A stretch of DNA of 8,513 nt, taken from Rhodococcus sp. IITR03 (GTDB lineage: Bacteria > Actinomycetota > Actinomycetes > Mycobacteriales > Mycobacteriaceae). The DNA lies in assembly GCA_001017865.1 (NCBI GenBank), contig LATQ01000390.1, forward strand, positions 1-8,513, in the 5' to 3' direction. Positions 1 through 7,573 of this stretch are shown here, in pieces (the first letter of the stretch is position 1; each line of letters starts with the position of its first letter). The position numbers were made by a program, and so were the translations under genes. Below the pieces are notes generated by a model that worked only from the letters and a program-made list of their open reading frames with translations, was not told where the DNA came from and searched no databases.

Positions 1-1
1 T

Positions 2-178
2 TCGCAGTGCCTGGCCTCGATCGTGGTCTTCGTCGCCGCGATACCGCCGCAGGCAGCCGCCGCCCCCGGGGCCGAGGCTCCTATGGAGGCCCGCCCGGTG
101 GATGCACAGGAGGCCGTCGTGGAATCCGGCGAGAGTGCCGAGACCGCTCAGGTCCAGAACGCCGACGCGAACAGGTAG
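2..178 (+). CDS. C-terminal part of a small hypothetical membrane or exported protein (5' end outside window)
   Basis: An open frame runs in from the left edge and stops at TAG 176-178. It has a strong high-GC coding signature: nearly all third positions are G or C, while second positions are about half A/T. The first ~20 visible residues are hydrophobic (LASIVVFVAAIPPQAAAAPG), like the core and Ala-rich end of a signal peptide or a single membrane span. The remaining ~38 residues are acidic and rich in Ala, Glu and Gln, without cysteine or any motif I recognise. If the hydrophobic part is a signal peptide, the mature product is tiny. If it is a C-terminal anchor, the functional domain lies outside the window. 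The last 31 bases overlap the 3' end of azlD on the other strand. Family unknown. Confidence 0.55.
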   Translation, partial: SQCLASIVVFVAAIPPQAAAAPGAEAPMEARPVDAQEAVVESGESAETAQVQNADANR

Positions 179-477
179 AGGCCCGTCCCGACGACGGTGC
201 TCAGCGCGGCGTTCCGTCGCCACAGGTGCACGGCGATCGTGCCCGCGAGACCGGCGGTCGCCGGGAGCCAGGTCGACTGCCCCACATCGCGCAGCGTGTA
301 CATCACGAGGATGACCATGACCCCCGCGGGCATCGTGCGGCCGAGGAAGTCGACGAAGGCGGAGTTCTTCAGTGCCGACAACGCGAGGAACGGCGCCGCG
401 CGCAGCGCGACCGTCACGACGAACATCACCGCCAGGGCGCCGAGGACGTACGCGGCGCCGGGCACCGACTCAGGCAC
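148..477 (-). CDS. azlD: AzlD family small subunit of branched-chain amino-acid exporter
   Basis: A 109-residue, four-span hydrophobic protein of the usual AzlD length. Near residues 20-35 it has the family-like TVALRAAPFLAL segment, followed by a second hairpin with PAGVMVILVMYTLRD. AzlD works with AzlC in the inner membrane as a LIV-E type exporter of branched-chain amino acids and toxic analogues; this role is known from the family and is not shown here. The start is GTG at 477-475, inside the last codons of azlC (8-base overlap), with an AAGG ribosome site at about 485-488. The overlap implies translational coupling and a fixed ratio of the two subunits. The stop is TGA (148-150). Its last 31 bases overlap a convergent gene. 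The frame is intact. Confidence 0.9.
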   Translation of the reverse strand: MPESVPGAAYVLGALAVMFVVTVALRAAPFLALSALKNSAFVDFLGRTMPAGVMVILVMYTLRDVGQSTWLPATAGLAGTIAVHLWRRNAALSTVVGTGLYLFASAFWT

Positions 478-1168
478 GGGCCACCTTGTTCCGGTAGACG
501 AACCGCACGAACAGGCACACCACGAACAGTCCGAGGCCGACGACGAGCATCTGCTCCTTCGCGACCAGCAATGCGACGAGACCGCAGACCAGCGCGATCA
601 CCGGTGCCGGCACGTCGCGGTTGGCGCGGAAGGCATCGATGGCGAGGACCGCGAACAGCGCCGTGAGCGCGAACTCGAGCCCGGCGAGTCCCTCCGGGAG
701 CACCGCGCCGATCAGCGCGCCGACCGTGCCCGACACCACCCACATCAGTTGGCACAGCACCTGGACCGTGAGGATGCGGGTTCCCGTCAGCTGCTCACGT
801 GCCTTGGGCGCGACGATCGCGTACGACTCGTCGGTGAGCGCGTACACGCCGTAGAGACGCCCGAGCCTGCTGCGGATGCGGTGCAGGGGGAACGACAGGC
901 CGTAGAAGACGTGCCGGAAGTTCACGAGCAACGTCGCCGCCGCGACCGACGCGAGCGGGGTGACCGCCGCGATGAGACCGATCGCGAGGAACTCCATCGA
1001 CCCCGCGTAGATGACGGTGGAGAAGATCGGTGCCCACCACCAGTCGAACCCGCCCTGGGTGAGCACCACCCCGAACGCGAGCCCCAGCGGAATCAGTCCG
1101 AGACCGACGGCCCAGGAGTCCGCGATACCCGCGCGGATCTCGAGGGAGCGACGGTCGGGCATGCTCAT
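470..1168 (-). CDS. azlC: AzlC family branched-chain amino-acid exporter, large subunit
   Basis: A 232-residue integral membrane protein of normal AzlC length. Signature elements in order: IPLGLAFG (~26-33), YAGSMEF (~54-60, usually YAGSAQF), NFRHVFYG (~83-90), TDESYA (~112-117), then four or five C-terminal membrane spans ending in a basic tail. AzlC and AzlD together export branched-chain amino acids in characterised relatives. The frame is open much further upstream (to ~1768), but homology begins at MSMPDRR. I therefore use ATG 1168, with ATG 1162 as an equally possible start. No strong ribosome site precedes either. It is divergent from the M50 gene across an 84-base gap with no convincing promoter motif and no regulator gene beside it. 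The frame is intact. Confidence 0.92.
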   Translation of the reverse strand: MSMPDRRSLEIRAGIADSWAVGLGLIPLGLAFGVVLTQGGFDWWWAPIFSTVIYAGSMEFLAIGLIAAVTPLASVAAATLLVNFRHVFYGLSFPLHRIRSRLGRLYGVYALTDESYAIVAPKAREQLTGTRILTVQVLCQLMWVVSGTVGALIGAVLPEGLAGLEFALTALFAVLAIDAFRANRDVPAPVIALVCGLVALLVAKEQMLVVGLGLFVVCLFVRFVYRNKVARA

Positions 1169-1238
1169 CAGGCTATCGCCGGGGCAGTGGTCTCTACGCC
1201 CGGCCCTGCCGGACTCGGAGCCACCCGTGTCCGGCCCG

Positions 1239-1246
1239 AAGGAAGG
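1239..1246 (+). promoter_or_regulatory. Ribosome binding site that fixes the GTG start of the M50 gene
   Basis: AAGGAAGG lies 6 bases before GTG 1253. It is the only good Shine-Dalgarno sequence in the azlC/M50 gap. It supports GTG 1253 rather than an upstream start in another frame. Confidence 0.6.
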
Positions 1247-1252
1247 TGATCT

Positions 1253-1983
1253 GTGTCCACCTCGTTCACGGAGGTCGTGTCCTCCGCGTGGCAGGCCGTG
1301 TCGACCGTCGACGAGCCCGCACCGACGATGGTCGTCGTCGGGACGGCGATCGTCGCGCTCGTGCTCGTGACCGTCCGTCCGCTGTGGTTGAAGACCCGCC
1401 ATGTCATCACGCAGGCGCACGAGGGGTCGCACGCGCTGGTCGCAGCGCTCGTGGGCCGCAAACTGTCGGGTATCCGCCTGCACAGCGACACCTCGGGGGT
1501 GATGGTGTCGTCCGGCAATCCGCGCGTCCCGGCATGGTCGCGACGACCTTCGCGGGGTACACCGGCCCGGCCGTGCTCGGTTTCGCCGCGGCGACGCTGT
1601 TGACGCTGGACCGGCCCGCCGCGGTCCTGTGGTCGATCCTCGCCGCGCTCGCCGTCCTGTTGCTGCTGATCCGCAATCTGTACGGCTTCGTCTCCGTGGT
1701 GATCGCGGGAGCGCTCGTCGGCGCGGCCGCCTATCTCGGTGATCCGGTGGTTCGGTACACCGCGGCATACCTGATCACCTGGGTGCTGCTCCTCGGCGCG
1801 ACCCGCCCGGTCCTCGAACTCGCCCGCACCCATTCGCGTGGTCGCGGCCGGGGTTCGGATGCCGACCAGTTGCGCTGGCTCACCCGGCTCCCGGCCGCGG
1901 TGTGGATCGCGCTGTTCGCGATCGTCACAGCGGGTACCGCCTTCTACGGCGTCACACGGATCGTGGTGACCCAGCTGTCCTGA
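1253..1983 (+). CDS. M50-type membrane metallopeptidase family protein (frameshifted in this sequence)
   Basis: Residues 1-50 carry a first membrane span (VVVGTAIVALVLVTV). HEGSH at residues 56-60 is the HExxH zinc and catalytic motif, and LHSDTSGVMVSSG follows. The frame then jumps between about 1516 and 1530. The downstream frame continues with GMVATTFAGYTGPAVLGF, several more spans and a final span before TGA 1983. The glycine/proline-rich AGYTGPA segment after HExxH is typical of compact M50B-like membrane peptidases. Restoring one base gives 243 residues, a usual size for the family. Both C after GGC 1516 (reads SGQSARPGMV) and G near 1526 (reads NPRGPGMV) give sensible joins. It is convergent with the acyl-CoA synthetase, with a 4-base gap and no terminator. 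The substrate is unknown, and proteolytic activity is inferred only from HExxH. Confidence 0.8.
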
Positions 1984-1987
1984 ATCG

Positions 1988-3537
1988 TCAGGGCGCCGGC
2001 GACACCTCGTCGTAGCGGGCGAGCAGGGCCCGGCGCAGGATCTTGCCGCTGGGCAGTCGCGGAACCTCGCCGAACTCGATCGTGCGCGGCACCTTGAAGT
2101 GCGCGAGGCGTTCGCGGGTGTACTCGACGAGTTCGGCCGCGAGGGCGTCGTCCGCCCGCACGCCGTCCACGGGTGTGACGACGGCGTGGACGCGTTGGCC
2201 CATCTCCTCGTCGGGCAGGCCGACGACGGCGACGTCGAGGACGGCTGGGTGCATCGTCAGCACGTCCTCGGCCTCGACGGGGTAGATGTTGACGCCGCCG
2301 GACAGGATCAGATCGGTGCGCCGCGCCGAGAGGTACAGGTAACCGTCCTCGTCGACGTGCCCAGATCGCCGAGGGTCGTCCAGCCCTTGTCGTTGTAGGC
2401 GGCGGCGGTCTTCGCCGGATCACCGTGGTACTCGAAGTCCAGGCCGTCGCCGATCCACACCTGGCCGATCTCGCCGGGCCCGAGTTCGCGGCCGGACTCG
2501 TCGCAGATGTGCACCTGACCCAGGGTCGGACGGCCGACGGAACCGCGGTGCTCGAGCCATTCCGGTGTCGTGATCATGAAGAAACCGTTGCCTTCGCTGC
2601 CCGCATAGAACTCGAGGATCTTCGGCCCGAACCACTCGATCATGCGTTCCTTGACCTCGACCGGGCACGGCGCCGCCGCGTGGACCACGACACGCAGGCT
2701 CGACACGTCGTAGCGCGTGCGGGTCGGTTCGGGGAGCTCGAGCAACCGCACGAACATCGTCGGGACGAACTGGGCATGGGTGACGCCGTACCGCTCGATG
2801 GCGTCGAGTGTGCGTTCGGCGTCGAAGGTCTCCATCACCAGCGCCGTGCCCCCGTTGCGGACGGTTCCCATCGTCCAGCCGAGCGGTGCCGCGTGGTAGA
2901 GCGGTCCGGGGCTGAGGTAGACGGAGTGCGGACCGAATCCGAAGGCGTCGCGCATCGTCGAGTCGATGGCCAGGCCCGTGCCGAACGGGGCGCCGGTGAG
3001 CGCGGGCAGGATTCCCTTCGGACGTCCCGTGGTGCCCGACGAGTACAGCATGTAGTACCCCTCGAGTTCGTCGTCGACGGGTGTATCGGGCAGGGCCGAA
3101 ACAACGTCGGCGAGGATCTCGGCGCCGCTAGGCGAGCTGTCACCGGTGGTGAACCGCGCCCCGAGGACGGGGTTGCCGCCGGCGACGACCGCTCCGAGGC
3201 GGTCGAGACGTTCCGAGTGCACGAGCACACGCGCACCGCAGTTCTCGACCACGTAGGCGGCCTCGTCGTCGGACAGGTGCCAGTTGACGGGCGTGTAGAG
3301 CAGGCCGGTGCGCTGCGCCGCCCACACCACGGGGAAGACGTCGAGGCAGTTCTCCATGAGGATCGCGATGTGGTCGCCGGCCCGCAGGCCGTGCTGCCGG
3401 AACAGGTGGGCGATGCGGTTGGACGCGGATTCGAGTTCGCGGTAGGTGAGTGTTGCACCGTCCTCGACCATGACGATCGCGGGCTTGTCGCCGAAGGCGG
3501 CGGCGAGATCGGTCGGGTTCATCGACGGCATCGTCAT
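1988..3537 (-). CDS. AMP-dependent acyl-CoA synthetase (FadD-like), first copy, one frameshift
   Basis: Class I adenylate-forming ligase: carboxylate + ATP + CoA -> acyl-CoA + AMP + PPi. Motifs in order: phosphate loop YSSGTTGRPKG (165-175), substrate-pocket region YLSPGPLYHAAP (207-218), YAGSEG (311-316, the YGxTE motif), TLGDLG (388-393), then after a frame change SARRTDLILSGGVNIYPVE and the C-terminal LPSGKILRR with the catalytic lysine. The join needs one base near 2359, restoring DLGHVDEDGYLYLS. The result is 516 residues, normal for FadD proteins. ATG 3537 is preceded by GAGGGAG (3544-3550) six bases upstream. It is divergent from the dehydrogenase at 3699 and probably shares its control region. 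No signal or membrane segment, so cytoplasmic. The acyl chain cannot be deduced; the family includes fatty-acid, sterol-side-chain and carnitine-type ligases. Confidence 0.88.
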
Positions 3538-3567
3538 CGGTCACTCCCTCGTGGACGTCGGCGACAA

Positions 3568-3583
3568 GTATTACCTGTATAAC
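3568..3583. promoter_or_regulatory. Possible operator or promoter element in the divergent control region
   Basis: GTATTAC-CT-GTATAAC is an A/T-rich island in an otherwise G/C-rich gap, 31-46 bases before the synthetase start. The two 7-base halves are near-identical as direct repeats (6/7) and also form an imperfect palindrome (5/7 pairs). It could be a regulator site, the -10 region of the leftward promoter, or both. No good -35 partner is visible for either strand. Confidence 0.3.
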
Positions 3584-3641
3584 GATGTGTCGGCCAGGCT
3601 TCGTCGAAAACTCTTCCGATATCGCGAGCAGTTCCGAGGGG

Positions 3642-3670
3642 TCCACAAACTTCGGCAGACATGGTTAACT
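3642..3670 (+). promoter_or_regulatory. Candidate promoter of the rightward acyl-CoA dehydrogenase gene
   Basis: TCCACA (3642-3647, 4/6 to the -35 consensus) and TTAACT (3665-3670, a weak TATAAT-like -10) are separated by 17 bases. This would place transcription start about 20 bases before ATG 3699. Both boxes are weak, so this is a suggestion only. Confidence 0.3.
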
Positions 3671-3678
3671 ACGTTGAC
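3664..3678. promoter_or_regulatory. Inverted repeat GTTAAC-N3-GTTGAC, candidate repressor operator
   Basis: The two 6-base arms pair at 5 of 6 positions around a 3-base centre. The repeat lies over the candidate -10 box and start point of the rightward gene and ends 20 bases before its ATG. That is where a TetR-type repressor of a catabolic gene would act. No regulator gene is present in the window, and the repeat does not match the cholesterol-regulator (KstR) site as I remember it. Confidence 0.35.
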
Positions 3679-3687
3679 GACCACATC

Positions 3688-3694
3688 GAAGGAG
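3688..3694 (+). promoter_or_regulatory. Ribosome binding site of the rightward acyl-CoA dehydrogenase
   Basis: GAAGGAG is separated by 4 bases from ATG 3699 and supports that start. Confidence 0.6.
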
Positions 3695-3698
3695 CGTC

Positions 3699-4753
3699 AT
3701 GGACTTCGCGTTGAGCGACGAACAGGTGGCCCTCGGCGAGAGCGAGCGCGCGTGGCTCACCAAGAACGACCCGATCGCCGCGCGCAGACCGGGCATCGAC
3801 GACGGACCCGCGCACCTCCCTACCGACGGACTCCGCCACCTCGCGCACTCGGGCTCGATCGGGCTGCTCACCACCGAGACAGGCGGCACCCACGTCGATC
3901 TGGCCGTGCTCGCCGAGGAACACGGACGGGCCGGCGGCGCGCTTCCCGTCGCTGAACTGGCAGTCGCGGCCAGTCTTCTCGAGACGATCGGTCATCCCGC
4001 GGCCGCAGCGGCGGAGAGCGGTGAGCGCGTCGTGCTGCCCGCCCTGTCGTCACCCGAGAAGTCCGGCCTGCAGGCACGATTCGACGGGGACGCCCTGGTT
4101 CTGAGCGGTACGACGGCACCGATCACCGGCCTGATCGATGCGCACGACCTCCTGCTGGTCGCGGTCACCGACACCGGCGCGGAGATCGCGGCGGTCGTGC
4201 CCGTGGAGACGCTCACCGTGCGACCGCTCGACGCGCTCGACCTCACACGCTCGTGGGCCGTCGCCGACCTCGACGTCACGCTTCCGCAGGATTCGTGGTT
4301 CTCCCTGCCGACCGGCATCGCGGCCTTCACCCACGACCGTCTTGCGACCTTCCGAGCGGTCGATGCTCTCGGTGCCGCTGCGCGTCTCGTCGACCTGAGC
4401 ATCGACTACGTCGGTAGCAGAACACAGTTCGGCACGGTGATCGGCAGCTTCCAGGCGGTGAAGCACCACTGCGCGAACATGGCGACGACGACCGAGGCTC
4501 CCGCGCGACACTCTGGGCCGCCGCCGTCGCACTCGACGGGGACGATCCCGTAGCACGCGCCCGGGCGGTGTCCGCCGCGGTCGCGTTCGCATGCTCCGGA
4601 GCGTCCACCACCGCCCAGACGGCTCTGCAGGTCCACGGCGGGATCGGTTTCACGTGGGAACACGATGTGCACCTGCTGCTCCGCCGCATCAAGGTCGATG
4701 AACTGCTCGACGGTTCGGTGTCGTACCACCGCCGTCGACTCGCCGTCGCCTGA
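3699..4753 (+). CDS. Degenerate (beta-type) acyl-CoA dehydrogenase subunit, one frameshift
   Basis: The N terminus MDFALSDEQ, the RTQFGTVIGSFQAVKH segment (241-256) and the C-terminal QVHGGIGFTWEHDVHLLLRR (311-330) place it in the acyl-CoA dehydrogenase fold. The flavin/substrate segment is eroded: the usual TEPxxGSD is replaced by the region around ALSSPEKSG (115-123), and the GxKxFxTN element by SGTTAPITG. Both positions that carry the catalytic glutamate in different subfamilies hold aspartate: HDR at 212-214, and LDGS in place of EGTS near 338. Such short degenerate chains occur as beta partners in actinobacterial alpha2beta2 enzymes. The frame changes near 4498. One restored base (for example GGC to GGCC, giving EASRATLW) yields 351 residues. 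It faces the 4808-6315 synthetase across a terminator. I infer that its partner is the dehydrogenase at 6387-7572. Confidence 0.83.
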
Positions 4754-4763
4754 GACACCGAAA

Positions 4764-4800
4764 GAAAGGGGGCGGGATCCATCCGGATCCGCCCCCTTTC
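4764..4800. terminator. Bidirectional hairpin terminator between convergent genes
   Basis: GAAAGGGGGCGGGATCC pairs with GGATCCGCCCCCTTTC around an ATCC loop. The stem is about 16 base pairs with a single bulged G in the left arm. The arms end in A-rich and T-rich bases on the two strands. It sits 11 bases after the dehydrogenase stop and 8 bases beyond the synthetase stop (4808), so it can serve both convergent transcripts. Confidence 0.85.
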
Positions 4801-4807
4801 CTGTGCG

Positions 4808-6315
4808 CTATCGGGCGCGGGACGATTCGATCTCGTCCACCATCTCCAGCAGCCGACGACGGTCGACCTTGAGCGACACACTGCGGGCAGGGCATCGACC
4901 CTGTGGATCTCCACCGGGATCTCGTAGGCCGTCAACCGGGTGCGCAGGAAGGTCTTCAGTTCGCCGACGTCGACATCCTCTGCACCCTCGACGGTTTCGA
5001 TCACGGCGACCGGTACGTGTCCGAGCCGCTCGTCGGGACGGCCGAAGACCGACGCATCGAGAATCGACGGGTGGGTCCGCAGTGCGTTGCAGACGGTTTC
5101 GGGCTGGATTTTGAAACCACCACGGACGATCGCGTCGTCGGCCCGGCCGTCGATGTAGAGGAAACCATCCTCGTCGAGATGCGCGAGATCGCTGGTGCGC
5201 ACCCAGTCGCCGACACCCGTGCCGGTCTGCGGTGAACTCACCTCGAGGCGACCGGTGCTCCCCTCGGGCAGCACCGCGCCGTTCTCGTCGACCGTGCGCA
5301 TCCGCACCCCCGGGAAGGGCCGGCCGACGCTGCCACGTTTGTGTTCCCACCACTGCTTGATGAGGGGCTTCGTCCACCCCGCTACGGCACCACCGAATTC
5401 CGTTGCCCCGTACATGATCATGATGGGAATGCCGTACCGGTCGGTGAACTCGTCGGCCAGTTCCGGGCTGACGAAGGTGGTGCCTGCGGTGATGGCCCGG
5501 AGGGTCGCGAGCTTCTCCTTCGGCACGTCGGCGTTGAGCACCGACCGCATGGCCGCCGGCGGGAGACCCGCGACGATCATCCGGTGCTCGTAGACCGCGT
5601 CGACCCAGCCTCGACGGTGAAACGGGGCATCAGCACGATCGGGCGTGCTTCCGACAGCGACTGGATCACGCCCCACAATCCGCCGATGTGCACCATCGAC
5701 AAGGAGATCAACGCCACGGGGCCGGTGAAGGTTCGTGATCGCCTCTCCCCTTGCCGGTGTGCCCGTGCACGGCCTCGAGGGCGGCCTCGAGTTGGCGCCA
5801 GGTCAGTGGAACCCGCTTCGGCGGGCCGGTGGTACCGGAGGTGAACATCTCGACGGCGACCGGGTCCTGCTCGTCCGGGCGGGGCGGGACGGGAGCGTCG
5901 CCGAACACGCGTGAGACGTCCGAACCGTCCACGGCGACACCGACGATGCCGCTGCGGCGATGGGTGCGGCGAACTCCTCGTCGGCCCAGTACTCGCGCGG
6001 TGCGAGGATCACATCCGGGTGGGCCCCGACCGCGTCCTCGACGATCCGCCGCGACGGCTGGGCCGGGTTGAGGGTGAGCAGCACCCGGTCGTGTCGCAGA
6101 ATCGCGATCAGGGACGCGATCGATTCGGTGCGGTTGATCAGCACGACGCCGATCCGGCTGCGTGGCCCGCACCCGAGTCGTTCGAGCTCCGCGTCGATTC
6201 GCTCGGCCGTGTCACGCACCTGCGCCCACGTGTGCCAGGTCTTGTCCTCCTGCACCATGTTCGCACTGTCGGGGGTCGACCACAGCAGGGTCAACGCCTC
6301 TCTGATGCCCGTCAT
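4808..6315 (-). CDS. AMP-dependent acyl-CoA synthetase, second copy, four frameshifts
   Basis: Pieces of one adenylate-forming ligase lie in order on this strand: MTGIREALTLLW..., phosphate loop TSGTTGPPK (~159-167), SMVHIGGLWGVIQSL, IMYGATEFGG (YGxTE motif), VRTSDLAHLDEDGFLYIDGR, the hinge stretch DDAIVRGGFKIQPETV, and VSLKVDRRRL with the presumed catalytic lysine. The frame changes near 5948, 5729-5742, 5607 and 4886. Each fits one missing base, and adding four bases gives 503 residues, a normal family length. ATG 6315 has AGAGGAGG (6323-6330) seven bases upstream. The stop is TAG. The C-terminal lysine motif lacks the usual Gly before Lys (SLK, not SGK), and overall it is clearly divergent from the 1988-3537 enzyme. 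It is probably the last gene of the leftward operon, ending at the shared terminator. Specificity unknown. Confidence 0.85.
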
Positions 6316-6322
6316 CGCGGAG

Positions 6323-6330
6323 CCTCCTCT
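6323..6330 (-). promoter_or_regulatory. Strong ribosome binding site of the second synthetase
   Basis: AGAGGAGG on the minus strand lies seven bases before ATG 6315 and fixes that start. Its first two bases form the end of the adjoining hairpin stem (6329-6345). Confidence 0.65.
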
Positions 6331-6345
6331 TCGGTCGACCCGAAG
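6329..6345 (-). repeat. Hairpin abutting the ribosome site of the second synthetase
   Basis: On the minus strand CTTCGG-GTCGA-CCGAAG forms a perfect 6-base stem with a 5-base loop, directly before AGGAGG. In the transcript it could set translation or message stability. No function is shown by the sequence. Confidence 0.4.
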
Positions 6346-6357
6346 GTGTTCGTAGTG

Positions 6358-6377
6358 CCGGCCGGCGATCCGGCCGG
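6358..6377. repeat. Perfect CCGGCCGG inverted repeat in the intercistronic gap
   Basis: CCGGCCGG-CGAT-CCGGCCGG: two identical self-complementary octamers around 4 bases. They form an 8-pair all-G/C stem 9 bases after the dehydrogenase stop (6387). There is no T-tract, so it may be an mRNA-stabilising or attenuating stem rather than a full terminator. Confidence 0.45.
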
Positions 6378-6386
6378 GAGCGCGCC

Positions 6387-7572
6387 TCAGCGCGGAAGAC
6401 CGAGCCCTCTCTCGGCGATCATGTTGCGCATGATCTCCGAGGTGCCGCCGGCGATGGTGTACGCGCGGGCGTACAGGAATTCGTCCTGCCACCGGCCCCC
6501 GTCGACGACCTGCGGGTCGCCCTCGACGAGGATGCCGTCCTCACCTGCGAGTTCCAAAGCGAATCGTGCCGTCTCGACGCCGATCTCGCTGAACATCAGC
6601 TTGGCCATGGCGGCGTCGTGGGGGCGTTCGGTGCCCCGCGACCAGCGGCCGATGTTCGCGTACACCAGTGCCGACAATGCTTCGACGGACGCCTGGAGTT
6701 CGCCGATCCGTTCCTGCACCGCACCGTCCTCGATCGCGGGACGTCCGTACCGGATCGTCCTGCGTGCGAGTTCCTTCAGCGCGTCGACGTCCTGCTGCAG
6801 GCGCACTGCTGCCGACGCCACGGCGCTGCGTTCGTGGGCGAGACTCGAATTCGCGATCAGCCAGCCGTTGTCGAGGTCGCCGATGAGCGCGTCGGACCCG
6901 ACGGGAACGTCGTCGAGGAAGATCTCGTTGAAATCCGAGGTTCCGGTCATCTCCCGCAGCGGCCGCACGTCGACGCCCGGCGACCGCATGTCGAGCAGGA
7001 ACGCGCTGATACCACGGTGTTTCGGTGCGTCGGGATTCGTCCGGGCCAGGAGGTAACCGTAGTCGGCCCAGTGCCCGTTGGTCGTCCACACCTTCTGGCC
7101 GGTGACGGTGAACCCGCCGTCGGCCGGCACTGCCTTCGTGCGCAGGGACGCGAGGTCGCTGCCGGAACCCGGCTCGCTGAACAGCTGGCAGAAGACGAGT
7201 TCGCCCGATCGGATACCAGGCAGATACTTCTCGCGCTGTTCCTCCGTGCCGAAGTCGATCAGCGCATGTGCGACCAGCAGTCCGGCTCCTTGCACCGCGG
7301 CCGGAGCCCGGCCGCGTGCCAGCTCCTCCCCGACGACGACGTCCTTCTCCGGTGAGTGTGCTGCCCCGGCACCGCCGTAGCGCTCCGGCCAGTCGGCACC
7401 GATGTACCCGGCTTCGAAGAGTGTGCGGTCCATTCCTTCAGCACCGCGAGTTCGTCGGCGTCGTCGGCGCTGCGCACACCCGCCTTCACCGGCACGTCGG
7501 TTTGTGGGTCTCGACGAACTCGCGTACCTCTTTGCGGAACTGCTCGAGTTCGGGTGTCAGTCCGTAGTCCAT
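6387..7572 (-). CDS. Acyl-CoA dehydrogenase, catalytic (alpha-type) subunit, two frameshifts
   Basis: FAD enzyme that makes the alpha,beta-enoyl-CoA. It has MDYGLTPELEQFRKEVREF at the N terminus, then (joined numbering) ADWPERYGG (~60-68), FCQLFSEPGSGSD (~128-140, flavin/substrate motif), TGQKVWTTNG (~158-167), LAHERSAVAS with Glu ~248, and IAGGTSEIMRN near the C terminus. Glu 248 aligns with the catalytic base of isovaleryl-CoA-dehydrogenase-type enzymes. The other possible site (EGTS) is GGTS, so Glu 248 is the likely base. Two single-base losses, near 7490 and 7430, break the N-terminal part; repair gives 395 residues. ATG 7572 lies one base after the stop of the crotonase gene, with GAGGTG (7580-7585) as ribosome site, so the two are coupled. 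A 71-base gap with two hairpins precedes the synthetase. It is a probable partner of the degenerate subunit at 3699-4753. Confidence 0.88.
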
Positions 7573-7573
7573 G

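Noticed and set aside
197..1249. A 350-codon plus-strand frame opposite azlC-azlD
   Set aside because: It is dominated by Arg, Asp, Glu and His repeats typical of antisense translation, while the minus strand holds two recognisable membrane proteins.
1514..1536. Programmed ribosomal frameshifting in the M50 gene or elsewhere
   Set aside because: There is no slippery heptamer with a downstream structure at the breaks. Programmed shifts would not be expected in six unrelated genes of one window.
1168..1833. A minus-strand frame opposite the M50 gene, including the upstream extension of azlC to 1768
   Set aside because: AzlC homology begins at 1168. The extension is antisense to an HExxH membrane protein with a good ribosome site.
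2425..3582. A 385-codon open frame on the plus strand opposite the first synthetase
   Set aside because: It lies antisense to a clear FadD protein and is rich in Arg, Asp, Gly and Val. It has no motif, and is the usual antisense shadow of high-GC coding DNA.
3538..3698. KstR or KstR2 cholesterol-regulon operator in the divergent gap
   Set aside because: The repeats seen do not match the sterol-regulator palindromes as I remember them, so a link to cholesterol breakdown is not supported.
4808..6315. The second synthetase as a true decayed pseudogene
   Set aside because: It has four breaks but all are one-base losses, with every motif intact and a restored length of exactly 504 codons. Other genes in the window show the same type of break.
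5911..7056. A 381-codon plus-strand frame running across the dehydrogenase/synthetase junction
   Set aside because: It crosses two real minus-strand genes and their gap, shows no domain and has low-complexity Arg/Ser composition. It is a shadow frame.
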